From positions 1-41,817 of the forward strand of contig JAHFGT010000014.1 of NCBI GenBank assembly GCA_023247275.1: a DNA stretch of 41,817 nt, in the 5' to 3' direction. The notes beneath the pieces were generated by a model. That model saw only the letters and a program-made list of their open reading frames with translations. It did not search any database and was not told the origin of the DNA. Both the position numbers and the translations under genes were made by a program. How positions within the stretch are numbered: position 1 is the first letter of the stretch; the number at the start of each line of letters is the position of its first letter. Shown here piece by piece: positions 26,444 through 34,666 of the stretch. Origin of the DNA: Candidatus Omnitrophota bacterium (GTDB taxonomy: Bacteria > Omnitrophota > Gorgyraeia > Aquiviventales > Aquiviventaceae).

Positions 26444-27115
26444 TTAATTCTGTTTTCTCAGGACCGCTCGGGCTGGGGCACCGTCGCTGTGCAGCACGCG
26501 CAGCGGCAAGCAGATCAACCAGTACCGGCCTGGATCGACCGCCGCTAGATTCAGTCCTTCGATGATCCAGATGTTGGCGCGCAACAGCAGCCGGTGCACC
26601 TGTGGCCCATCATCAATGCGGTATCCGCCGACTGAGAGATAATCTACTCCCACGGCCTGCACGCCGGTCGTGGCCAGGGCCTGTGCCGACGGTGGTGTCA
26701 GATGGACGAACCGCTTCACAAACGTCTTGGTGCGCCAACACCGCTGCGAATTACGCGTCTTGAACAGGATCCGTTCGCCACGACGAATGCGATTCCGCTG
26801 AATCTCCTGGACCGTGATCTGGTGTGCGTGTTCAATGAGCACCACACGCGCCGGACCAATCACCGCCGAGAGCGGCATCTGGTCCAGCCCCTTGCCGCCG
26901 GCGATAAAATGTAGCGGCGCATCCATGTGCGTGCCGGTGTGCGACCCCATCGACATATGCGACACCGTTGATGGATCGCCGGCCGCTACCTCGGCAGTGC
27001 GCGTGATTCGTACCGGCGGATCGCCAGGCCAGCGCACCATGCCGGTGCGCAGCGGGATTGAAATATCGACCCAGGAAGCGGCCCTCCAACCAGTTCGACG
27101 GCGGGGGCTTGGCAT
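26444..27115 (-). CDS. cyclase-family (kynurenine formamidase-like) metal hydrolase
   Basis: 223 residues from ATG 27115. It starts its fold with WVDISIPLRTGMVRWPGDPP and has the metal-binding motif HTGTHMDAPLHF near residue 68. VGVDYLSVGG and a C-terminal IIEGLNLAAVDPGRYWLICLPLR complete the cyclase-family pattern. Family members include arylformamidase and polyketide-type cyclases; no substrate can be assigned. It follows the dehydrogenase after 5 bp and touches the ATPase start. Confidence 0.88.
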   Translation of the reverse strand: MPSPRRRTGWRAASWVDISIPLRTGMVRWPGDPPVRITRTAEVAAGDPSTVSHMSMGSHTGTHMDAPLHFIAGGKGLDQMPLSAVIGPARVVLIEHAHQITVQEIQRNRIRRGERILFKTRNSQRCWRTKTFVKRFVHLTPPSAQALATTGVQAVGVDYLSVGGYRIDDGPQVHRLLLRANIWIIEGLNLAAVDPGRYWLICLPLRVLHSDGAPARAVLRKQN

Positions 27116-27120
27116 GTGCC

Positions 27121-28293
27121 TTACGTGGTCGCCGGCCTGGATTGGCGCTGCTGGGTGTGCGGGGACAGCTGACTTGGCTCGCGATCGAACACAATCGTAT
27201 TCTTGATTCCCCGCAACTCGCCCAGCAACAGCTCGGCATAGGCTGTCAACGGATACCGGCCGGTAAGCAGCGATCGAACCGCTGTCGGCCACCTGGACAT
27301 GAACACGCGCAGATCCTCGATCGCGGCCTCATACATCGCGCGGCCGGCGTTGACGGTGCCATACACGACCTGGTTTTTGAGGACGAGGTTGCGCATGATC
27401 AGGTCTGCATCCAGCTCAATAGGGGCTTTGCGGCCTGGCACGCCGGTAAAGATGAACACACCATTGGTCCCGAGTACTTCCATTAATTGGAACGAGATCT
27501 TCGATGCGCCGGTCGCTTCATACACCACGTCGATGTTGCCGACCTGCTCGACCAGCCGCTCGACCGACTCGGTCGCCGAACAGACATACGCCGCCCCAAT
27601 GGCCCGTGCGAACTCAGCTTTCGGACTCGTCGTTGATTCGAGCGAATAGACAGACACCCGAAACCCGTTGGCGATGAGCGCCATCGCGCCCAACAACCCG
27701 ACCGGGCCAGCACCCAACACCACCGCCTGATGACAATACCCTGGGCGCTCACCTGGCGCCACTGGGCACACCCAGGGCAGTCGCTGTTGCACTTGCCACA
27801 ATTGCGCGATCGCTTTCTCCGCAATCGTCAACGGCTCAACCAACACACCAACATCGCGCAGGTCGGCAGGGATCGGGCAGACGTAGGCTTGGTCATCGAC
27901 GACGAACTCGGTCATGAACCCGTGCGCTTCCTTAATACCGCGTTCGGTAAAGTCGCCGGTGTAGCAGAAATCCTGTCGCCCGTGCGGACAAGCCAGGCAG
28001 GTGGGGTGCGGACACGGACGTCGGACCATGAGCACCGCCAGATCGCCAACCGCCACTCGAGACACTCCAGAGCCGATCTCGATCACTTGGCCCAACGACT
28101 CATGCCCGATGACCAGCTCACGCTCTCCTGGCGGCGGCGTGCCGTACTTGAAGGCGCTGATTTCTCGGTCCGTGCCGCAGATCCCCACCTCGAGCATGCG
28201 GAGCTTTACCTGGGTTGGCGCGGTGATACGCGGTGGCTCATGATCGATGAGCTCAATGGTTCGGGTGGCTGGAGAGACAGCAATGGCTTTCAT
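27121..28293 (-). CDS. zinc-dependent glucose-dehydrogenase-like medium-chain dehydrogenase
   Basis: 390 residues from ATG 28293. Catalytic zinc residues Cys39 (VGICGTD) and His64-Glu65 (IGHES). A structural-zinc cluster of cysteines lies in RRPCPHPTCLACPHG and the following FCYTG. Rossmann motif VVLGAGPVGLLGAMA. The C-terminal domain matches archaeal-type glucose 1-dehydrogenase (FIFTGVPGRKAPIELDADLI, LKNQVVYGTVNAGRAMYE), so aldose oxidation with NAD(P)+ is likely. A repeat lies just upstream and a frame extends 12 codons 5' of the chosen ATG into that repeat. Confidence 0.88.
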   Translation of the reverse strand: MKAIAVSPATRTIELIDHEPPRITAPTQVKLRMLEVGICGTDREISAFKYGTPPPGERELVIGHESLGQVIEIGSGVSRVAVGDLAVLMVRRPCPHPTCLACPHGRQDFCYTGDFTERGIKEAHGFMTEFVVDDQAYVCPIPADLRDVGVLVEPLTIAEKAIAQLWQVQQRLPWVCPVAPGERPGYCHQAVVLGAGPVGLLGAMALIANGFRVSVYSLESTTSPKAEFARAIGAAYVCSATESVERLVEQVGNIDVVYEATGASKISFQLMEVLGTNGVFIFTGVPGRKAPIELDADLIMRNLVLKNQVVYGTVNAGRAMYEAAIEDLRVFMSRWPTAVRSLLTGRYPLTAYAELLLGELRGIKNTIVFDREPSQLSPHTQQRQSRPATT

Positions 28294-28307
28294 TCTCCGA
28301 GAAATCG

Positions 28308-28391
28308 CCAAGCACCAAATCCCACACACGGTGTCTGGTGCTGGGGATTTTGCACGTGGGGCTTCTTTGGTGCTGGGGATTTGGTCCTTGG
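28308..28391. repeat. 84-bp inverted-repeat element upstream of the dehydrogenase
   Basis: The ends CCAAGCACCAAATCCC and GGGGATTTGGTCCTTGG are complementary except one base. The interior has two direct copies of TGGTGCTGGGGATTT (28336-28350 and 28369-28383). It occupies most of the 137-bp gap after the fusion gene. Confidence 0.75.
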
Positions 28392-28430
28392 AGTGTTGTG
28401 GATGAGCGCGTTCAACAACATCTGGTATCG

Positions 28431-30920
28431 CTAGCAGCAGTTGGTGCTGTTCGTCGACGGACCACAGGTGGTGGCAGCGGTCTCTGTTGTCGTCCCATCC
28501 GGCTCAACCATGGTGAACAGCCCGGCGTATGGCGGGTGGGATAATTTGGCGGCCGTGTCCGTGCAGACTGCAGTCGCGACGTTGCGCGGAAACAGGTGCC
28601 CTTCCTCGTCGAGGACCGCTTTGAACGGGCCGCGGTAGAGGGCGGTCTGCCCGATGGAGGTGCAGCCGGCAGTTTTTTCGAACTTGTAGCCGCACACGGT
28701 CACCGAGAAGAAATTGAATCCTTCAATGGTTTTCCAAAAGGTCTTCTTCACCACCGACAGCCCGTAGAACCCGGCCTGCTCCAGCATCGCCACGAACTGC
28801 TCTTCGGTCAACGCGCCGACGATACATTCGCCCCAAAGCTGTTCATTCACCTTCAGCCTCGGCGGCACCTCGCGGTCTGAGACGATATCAGCGATGACTA
28901 CGCGGCCATGATCCTTGAGGATCCGCCACAGCTGGGCCAACACCTTTGGTTTATCCGGCGAGAGGTTGATGACGCAGTTCGAGGTCACGACATCCGCGGT
29001 CTTGTCCTCCACCGGGATCTGCTCCAGATAGCCTCGACGGAACTCGACGACGTCATAGCCCAGCGCCTCTGTCACCTTGCGTTGGCTCTCGGTCGCCACG
29101 GCCAACATCTGATCGGTCATATCGATTCCGATCACCCGGCCGGTTGGGCCAACCCGCTTCGCCGCGATGAAGCAGTCGATCCCAGCGCCAGAGCCCAGGT
29201 CCACGTACACCTCGCCGGATTGCGGGGCGGCCGCGCTCACCGGTGAACCGCAGCCGTAAAATCGATCCAGCACTTCCTGCGGGATATGGCGGATATCGGC
29301 GTCGTCGTACTTCGTCGGGCAGCACAGGGCGGCCTGAGGCACTTCGGCCGCCTGGCCGTAGAACTGCTGGACGATCTTGCGCGGCTTCTCGACATCAAAC
29401 GAGAGCACGCAGTTGGAGTGCAAGAAGGCGACCTCGGTGTCATCGGTGCCGATTTCGGTGGTGCCACACACGACCGCGCCGTCCCCCATCGCATGGTAGA
29501 TCCGCGGGGCGTCATAGCCGCTGCGCGCGTTGACCAGCACGAGCTTGCGGGCGGTCAGTGAATCCATCGCGTCCAGCAGCAACGCCTGGTACAGCGGATA
29601 ATACGGATCCTCGCCGAGAAAATCACCGGAGAAGAAATAGCTGTGCTCCAAATCTCCGCCGCCAGTCAGATAGCGGAATGGGTCAGCCGCCGCCTGCGCT
29701 TTGCGCACGACGCTGGCCTGTCGGATGTGCTCCAGCACCGGGCTGGTGCGCCAGACCTGTTCCAGGGTCGCGCCATCCAATACCGCGCCGCAGTCTAGCG
29801 GCTTATGATTGGCAAACGCCGCCGATGGATACACGTGCGCGTCCGCATAGACGCATACGCTTTGCCATCCGGCGTTGCCCAGGTCAAACTTCACCCCGGC
29901 CGGGCTATTGGCGCGTAACTCGAACGATGCCGCGTTATCCAGCGTCACGCCCCATCGGTCGGCTTCGCGCTTGACCGCGCGGACCGCCTCAATCAAACGA
30001 TCGACGTGGGGAAACCATCCGTTCTGCTCCTTCGCCACTCGACCGCGTCGATGGATCCACATCAAATGTTGCGAACGCACCCCGCACGATTCGGCCAGGC
30101 GCGTGATCCGCGGCAGATCCTCCAGGTTGGTGCCGGTGGTGACCGTCGTGATCGTCACCTCGAACCCCTGGTCCGCCAGCACTCGCATCCCCTGCACGGT
30201 GGCCGCGAAACTGCCCACGCCGCGAATCGGGTCGTTGATCTCCGGGGTCGAGCCATCGACGCTGACCTGAAACTTGACCCGGTGCCGATCAAACCCGGCC
30301 AGCAGCTGCCGCCGCGGTCCGGCGAACAACGTCGCGTTGGTGAGCACGATCAATTCGATCTGTTTGTCCTGCGTGATATACGTCATCAGCTCTGGCAGAT
30401 CGTGCCGGACAAACGGTTCCCCGCCGGTGAGATAAAACCGGTCCACGCCAAGCCCGACCGCCTCATCCACTAACTGACGCAGTGACGCCAGCGGCAGCCC
30501 GCGTTCGCCGGTCGGCGACGAGCTGACCAAGCAATGGGCGCAGCTCAAGTTGCACGAATTGTTCGTATGCAGCCAGCACTCTCGCAGCCGCGACGCGCTC
30601 AGGTAGGCCTGGCGACCGAGATACGGACGCGAGGACACCGGGTCGACACTGACGATCCGATGCCGGATGGCGTCACTGATGAACGCGTGCACATGCACCC
30701 AGGCCTTACCGGTTTCCATGACCTGCTGCGCCGCATACCGCTCGACCAGCGTCGAGAACCGGCAGGGGGCCTCTCGCACCATCCGCAGCAGCCCGGCCCC
30801 GCGCGCATCGGTCGCCACCCAATTCGGCCGCTGTGGGTCCACAAAGATCGTCCACCGATCGCGGTCGAATACACTCAGCGGGGCCGCGTAAAGCTGTGTG
30901 TGCTGGTTCAGCTCAGGCAT
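28431..30920 (-). CDS. radical SAM / ArsM-type arsenite methyltransferase fusion protein
   Basis: 829 residues; GAGGAGG precedes the ATG. N-terminal region 1-110: PqqD-like or unknown. Radical SAM core about 113-330 with CxxxCxxC (Cys123, Cys127, Cys130) and TGGEP at 165-169. Residues 350-430 look like a SPASM-type domain (Cys356, Cys377) that has lost its last cysteines (DPFRYLTGGGDLEH). From about 508 the sequence follows AS3MT/ArsM: QQFYGQ, CC at 533-534, RFYGCG (Cys557), SAM motif VDLGSGAGIDCF, SNCVINLSPDK (Cys649), LWGECIVGAL (Cys699). The 50-residue spacing of Cys649 and Cys699 equals that of human Cys156 and Cys206. The C-terminus ends CC. It should methylate arsenite and may modify the arsenical by radical chemistry. 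It follows TIGR04282-type, GT2 and GT87 genes. Confidence 0.9.
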   Translation of the reverse strand: MPELNQHTQLYAAPLSVFDRDRWTIFVDPQRPNWVATDARGAGLLRMVREAPCRFSTLVERYAAQQVMETGKAWVHVHAFISDAIRHRIVSVDPVSSRPYLGRQAYLSASRLRECWLHTNNSCNLSCAHCLVSSSPTGERGLPLASLRQLVDEAVGLGVDRFYLTGGEPFVRHDLPELMTYITQDKQIELIVLTNATLFAGPRRQLLAGFDRHRVKFQVSVDGSTPEINDPIRGVGSFAATVQGMRVLADQGFEVTITTVTTGTNLEDLPRITRLAESCGVRSQHLMWIHRRGRVAKEQNGWFPHVDRLIEAVRAVKREADRWGVTLDNAASFELRANSPAGVKFDLGNAGWQSVCVYADAHVYPSAAFANHKPLDCGAVLDGATLEQVWRTSPVLEHIRQASVVRKAQAAADPFRYLTGGGDLEHSYFFSGDFLGEDPYYPLYQALLLDAMDSLTARKLVLVNARSGYDAPRIYHAMGDGAVVCGTTEIGTDDTEVAFLHSNCVLSFDVEKPRKIVQQFYGQAAEVPQAALCCPTKYDDADIRHIPQEVLDRFYGCGSPVSAAAPQSGEVYVDLGSGAGIDCFIAAKRVGPTGRVIGIDMTDQMLAVATESQRKVTEALGYDVVEFRRGYLEQIPVEDKTADVVTSNCVINLSPDKPKVLAQLWRILKDHGRVVIADIVSDREVPPRLKVNEQLWGECIVGALTEEQFVAMLEQAGFYGLSVVKKTFWKTIEGFNFFSVTVCGYKFEKTAGCTSIGQTALYRGPFKAVLDEEGHLFPRNVATAVCTDTAAKLSHPPYAGLFTMVEPDGTTTETAATTCGPSTNSTNCC

Positions 30921-30947
30921 GCGGGCCTCCTCGTAGTGGCATAAGAA

Positions 30948-31574
30948 TCAGGACGGACTGGATGAGGGACCAGATCGTTGTTGATCGGCAAGAAACCGCT
31001 TCACGTCATCGACATGATCGATGTCATACCCGACCGGGAGCAACCGGTACGACAGGCCCAGCTGCTTCGCCTGATCGATCGTCTGTCGGCAGACCTCAGA
31101 TGAGCTCCAGGCGATCCCTTCGAACAGCTCCGGCGCCGGTCGGGACAACCCGATAAGATAATATCCGCCGTCTTCGGTCGGGCCGACGATCAAGTCGGCG
31201 GTCTTGATGAGATCAAACGCGGCATGGATGTGCCGCGGTTGCAGCCACGGCGAATCGGTGCCGATGGCGATGACGTGTTGCACGCCCTGCTGGAACGCAT
31301 CGCTGATGGCCTCAGCCAGTCGATGGCCCAGCGTCTGACCCTGCTGTGGCCGCAGCCGCCACTCCGCACCAAGCCAGGCTTGCGTCGGCGCGATCGATTC
31401 TGGCGGTTCCACGCACACGACGGTGCGATCTTGAAACTCTGCCAGCCGCGTCAGGGTTACCTGTGCGCAGGTGCGATAGATTTCGGCAGCGGCGTCAGGC
31501 CCGAGCCGAGCCGCGAGCCGGGTCTTGACCTGCCCTGGCGTTGGATACTTCAGAAAAACTAACAGGCGCTGCAT
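30948..31574 (-). CDS. DUF2064 (TIGR04282-type) transferase
   Basis: 208 residues; AGGAGG precedes the ATG. GT-A/nucleotidyltransferase-like fold: LLVFLKYPTPGQVKTRLA at the N-terminus, VIAIGTDSPWLQPRHI near 100, DLIVGPTEDGGYYLIGL near 128, and VGYDIDHVDDVKRF near the end. This is the DUF2064 family. It is named in databases as an arsenosugar-biosynthesis or rSAM-associated glycosyltransferase. It overlaps the GT2 gene by 80 bp and precedes the radical SAM-ArsM gene by 27 bp, which fits that annotation. Confidence 0.9.
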   Translation of the reverse strand: MQRLLVFLKYPTPGQVKTRLAARLGPDAAAEIYRTCAQVTLTRLAEFQDRTVVCVEPPESIAPTQAWLGAEWRLRPQQGQTLGHRLAEAISDAFQQGVQHVIAIGTDSPWLQPRHIHAAFDLIKTADLIVGPTEDGGYYLIGLSRPAPELFEGIAWSSSEVCRQTIDQAKQLGLSYRLLPVGYDIDHVDDVKRFLADQQRSGPSSSPS

Positions 31575-32340
31575 GTTCCTCCTGGTTCCAGGCGGGGGCT
31601 GGATGGAGCAGGGCGATCTTCACAAGAGTGGACAGGATCGCCGCCCCAGCCTGCACACTGCCGCTGAGCGTACCGGAAATTTTCGAACGTCCGATCCGAG
31701 GACGATACCGGACCGGGACCTCCATCACCCGCATCCTGGCTTGCGCAGCCTTGGCTTGCATTTCCACCGTCCAACCATAGCGCTGATCGCGCATCCGCAA
31801 CCATTTGAGCGCATCGCTGCGGATCGCCCGAAACGGTCCAAGGTCGGTGTATGAGACGCCGAAACAGGCCCGCATGAAGATACAGGCGATTCGGTTGCCG
31901 ACCCGCTGCGGCGGTGTCAGGCTCCCAGCCGCTGCGCGGTGGACCCGCGAACCGATGACCAGATCCGCCAGCCCATCGGTGATCGGTGTGACCAACTGCG
32001 GAATCTCTTCAGGATAGTCCGAATGGTCCGCATCCAAAAAGACGATCACCTGCGTTGATGTAGACAGCGCGGCCAGGCCGGTCTGACAAGCGCGGCCGTA
32101 TCCGGGTGTGGGCTCGTGGACGACCCGCGCCCCGCCGGCCTGCGCCACCGCAGCCGTTCGATCGGTCGACCCGTTGTCGACGACGATGAGCTCTTGGACC
32201 CAGCCACGCGGGATCTCGGCGAGCACATGACCGAGCGCCTCGGCTTCATTTCTGGCTGGGATAATGATCCCAACCCTCTGGCTGGGCTTGCCTGTGGCGG
32301 GCTGTTGCATAGCCACGGGCGTCCCTTCAACGTCCGACAT
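31495..32340 (-). CDS. family 2 glycosyltransferase, polyprenyl-phosphate sugar synthase-like
   Basis: 281 residues. GT2 motifs: VGIIIPARNEAEALGHVL, VVDNGSTDRT, GYGRACQTGL and VIVFLDADHSDYP, then TDLGPFRAI and RYGWTVEMQAKAAQ, as in dolichol-phosphate mannose or glucose synthases. There are no clear C-terminal membrane helices. It may make a lipid-linked sugar donor for the GT87-type transferase upstream. The C-terminal 25 codons overlap the DUF2064 gene, longer than the normal overlap in this region. Confidence 0.88.
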   Translation of the reverse strand: MSDVEGTPVAMQQPATGKPSQRVGIIIPARNEAEALGHVLAEIPRGWVQELIVVDNGSTDRTAAVAQAGGARVVHEPTPGYGRACQTGLAALSTSTQVIVFLDADHSDYPEEIPQLVTPITDGLADLVIGSRVHRAAAGSLTPPQRVGNRIACIFMRACFGVSYTDLGPFRAIRSDALKWLRMRDQRYGWTVEMQAKAAQARMRVMEVPVRYRPRIGRSKISGTLSGSVQAGAAILSTLVKIALLHPAPAWNQEEHAAPVSFSEVSNARAGQDPARGSARA

Positions 32341-33832
32341 CGCTGTACGTTCCCTCCTTCTGCAACCCCGCCGAAGGCGGGACCGCCAGGGGGCGGGAGG
32401 ACCGCCACATCCATCGTCGGCTCGCGGTGAGGGGCATCAGGCAAATGACCGGCGCATATTCCAGCAGTCGAGCCCAGAGGGGTACGACCCATGGCTGGTG
32501 CGCCAGATAACCTGGCCAGACAGTATAGGATAACACCACCGTACCGCTGAGCGCCACCAGTGATGGAACCTGCCACAGGCAAAAACAGGGGATTAACCAC
32601 AACAGATACCATGGGTGAAGGACCGGGCTGAGCAAGGCGCCTGCCCCGAAGACGATCAGCAGATATTGTGCAGGATCAAGTTCGCGAGCGGCTGCCCAGA
32701 CCATGATCGCGCCGAGCAGTCCATAACACACCACTCGAGCAAGGGTCGCACTTCCCGAGACGATCAGCAAGAGAGAGTACAGCGACGAGTTGGATTCAGC
32801 TCGGTGCTGTTGCATGGCGCTCATACTGTCGATGACCGCTGACACCATGGTGGGGCGCAGCGCGACCACACCGATGGTGAACAGTCCAAACACCAGGAGC
32901 CACCGGCGCGCGCCATGCCAACTCCACCATGGCACCAAGACGAGCGAGCCGAATTTCGCGAGAAACGAGAGGGCCCAGCCGACCGTGACCCCAAGCCATT
33001 GTCGAGACGACCAGGCCGCCAGACCGATCCAGAGCATGGCAATGGCCAACACGTCGTTATGGCCTGACCCTGCGACCTCCAGGATCGGCAGCGGGTGCCA
33101 GGCATACGCTGCCAGCCACAACGGCGAGCGGCCACGGGCTCGCAAGACAGCGACCAGGGCCGCCATTAGCAACAGCTCTGCGCCGACACCGACGATTTTC
33201 TGAGCGGTCAGCGTCGGACCGAGCGCGATCCCCACACGAAACATAAGCTGCGCCAGCGGTGGGTAGACCGTTCGTAAGTGTGGGAAGTTGATGTGCGAAA
33301 ACGATTCGTCGCGCAACGCAGCCAACGCCGGATCATTGGGCGGGTAGGCATACGGATCGATCCCGGCTTGCTGCACGCGCCCATCCCATCGATACCGGTA
33401 CAGATCATCGGAAACCGTCGGCGTCGTCGGCAACATGAGCAGGCGGGCGAGCACCGCCACCACGCAGATCATCAGGAACGCGGCCATCGGACTGCGGTTG
33501 GCGCGTTCGGTGTGGCGGATCATCCAGAGCATCGCCAGATAGCCGCCAAAGGCCATCGCGAACCAGCCATAGAAGATCTTGAGGTGAATCCGCACATCGC
33601 CTAAACGAGCAATCTGCCACCAACAGGCGATCAGCACCATGCCGAGGCTGATCCAGCGTGGGTCCCCACGGGCAGGGCCCGTGGCACCCACTTCGTCGTC
33701 CTTCGACTCGGCTTCGCCTCGCTCAGGACGACCCTGAGCAAGGGCCCACGGCCAGAGGCCGTGGGCCGCGTCGAGGGGTCGTTGCCAACCGTGCATGCCT
33801 GGTATCTTGCCCATTTCGTCGACCAGTGTCAA
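32327..33832 (-). CDS. GT87/ArnT-like integral membrane glycosyltransferase, with repeat-derived N-terminus
   Basis: 501 residues, about 11 hydrophobic helices. The motif SDDLYRYRWDGRVQQAGIDP, then YAYPPNDP and a loop HLRTVYPPLAQLMFR mark a GT-C-fold polyprenyl-phosphate-sugar-dependent enzyme (GT87/DUF2029 region). Residues about 17-57 are a low-complexity polar stretch encoded by a palindromic repeat, between the first Met and the first helix. Start unsure: ATG at 33832, 33814 or 33796. It heads the operon with the GT2, DUF2064 and ArsM-fusion genes. It may act with the lipid-linked sugar made by the GT2. Confidence 0.82.
   Translation of the reverse strand: MTLVDEMGKIPGMHGWQRPLDAAHGLWPWALAQGRPERGEAESKDDEVGATGPARGDPRWISLGMVLIACWWQIARLGDVRIHLKIFYGWFAMAFGGYLAMLWMIRHTERANRSPMAAFLMICVVAVLARLLMLPTTPTVSDDLYRYRWDGRVQQAGIDPYAYPPNDPALAALRDESFSHINFPHLRTVYPPLAQLMFRVGIALGPTLTAQKIVGVGAELLLMAALVAVLRARGRSPLWLAAYAWHPLPILEVAGSGHNDVLAIAMLWIGLAAWSSRQWLGVTVGWALSFLAKFGSLVLVPWWSWHGARRWLLVFGLFTIGVVALRPTMVSAVIDSMSAMQQHRAESNSSLYSLLLIVSGSATLARVVCYGLLGAIMVWAAARELDPAQYLLIVFGAGALLSPVLHPWYLLWLIPCFCLWQVPSLVALSGTVVLSYTVWPGYLAHQPWVVPLWARLLEYAPVICLMPLTASRRWMWRSSRPLAVPPSAGLQKEGTYSDVGR
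33661..33780. repeat. palindromic repeat in the N-terminal coding part of the GT87 gene
   Basis: Contains CCCACGGGC-AGG-GCCCGTGG, a core TTCGACTCGGCTTCGCCTCG with its partner in CTGAGCAAGG, and a GGCCCACGGCC/GGCCGTGGGCC hairpin. Modules resemble the repeat in purQ at 5642-5728. The frame is kept through the whole insert. Confidence 0.78.
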
Positions 33833-33898
33833 CGATCCGCTCTCGCTGAGTAGCAGATAACTCAGGGCTACGCTAGAATACTGGTGGCTCTGATGACA

Positions 33899-33937
33899 AA
33901 GTGACAGTCACTTCCAGGCCGGAAGTGACTGTCACTT
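33899..33937 (+). repeat. long perfect hairpin before the polyketide operon
   Basis: A 17-bp stem AAGTGACAGTCACTTCC / GGAAGTGACTGTCACTT with loop AGGCC. It is in the leader of the 33953 gene, between divergent genes. The stem matches the family seen at 14459-14489. Terminator-like but in a start region; it may attenuate or be a repeat. Confidence 0.75.
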
Positions 33938-33952
33938 GCTCTGAATCAATCG

Positions 33953-34666
33953 ATGCCTACTGGCCTCTCCACGCGCTGCCTTGTGCCAGAGCAGATGGAT
34001 AATTCCCAACTCGACCAAGCCTGCCATCATGCGGCCTTGGACGGACTGTCTCGCATCAACTGGTGGAGCCGCAGCGCCCAGACGCTGTGGCCTCTCATCG
34101 CTGGTCTGACCCACCAATTGGCTCCACGCGCCACGCGCATATTGGACATTGCCACCGGCGGTGGCGATGTGCCAATTCGGCTGTGGCAGCGCGCGGCCAG
34201 GCGTCGTCTGCCCCTGGAGATCCATGGATGCGATCGTAGCCCTGTGGCCGTGGCTCATGCCAAGACCTTGGCGCAGCGACGAGGAGCCCCTGTAGATTTC
34301 TTCCCGTTGGATGCGCTGACGCAACGCCTCCCTACCACCTACGATGTGCTGACCTGCTCGCTGTTTCTTCATCATCTCACCACTGCCGATGCGATCACGC
34401 TGTTGCAGCGCATGCGAGCAGCGACACGACATCTGGTCCTGGTGCTCGATCTGGCCCGCACCCGGCTTGGGCTGGGCTTGGCGCATGCCGGCACGCACCT
34501 GCTCACACGGTCGACCGTCGTGCACCATGATGGGCCGCAGTCGGTCCGCGCGGCCTATACGGCGCGCGAGTTGCACGAGCTTGCGGACGCGGCTGGATTA
34601 GCCAGCGTCTCAATTCGAACGGCTTGGCCGTGCCGATTGTTGCTGGTCTGGAGACGGGACGAATGA
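33953..34666 (+). CDS. class I SAM methyltransferase of a type III polyketide operon
   Basis: 237 residues. SAM motif I ILDIATGGGDVPIRLWQ near 62, motif II-like IHGCDRSPVAVAHAKTLA, and DVLTCSLFLHHLTTADA near 130, in the UbiE/Coq5-like style. It lacks membrane helices. Start ATG 33953 keeps the PEQMDNSQLDQ region seen in relatives; ATG 33995 is an alternative. It is the first gene of a three-gene unit joined by ATGA overlaps, so it probably methylates the polyketide phenol or its oxidised form. Confidence 0.85.
   Translation: MPTGLSTRCLVPEQMDNSQLDQACHHAALDGLSRINWWSRSAQTLWPLIAGLTHQLAPRATRILDIATGGGDVPIRLWQRAARRRLPLEIHGCDRSPVAVAHAKTLAQRRGAPVDFFPLDALTQRLPTTYDVLTCSLFLHHLTTADAITLLQRMRAATRHLVLVLDLARTRLGLGLAHAGTHLLTRSTVVHHDGPQSVRAAYTARELHELADAAGLASVSIRTAWPCRLLLVWRRDE

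Noticed and set aside
30948..33832. reading the transferases as ordinary LPS glycosyltransferases
   Set aside because: Possible, but the DUF2064 type and its closeness to the ArsM fusion fit the arsenic context better. Not excluded.
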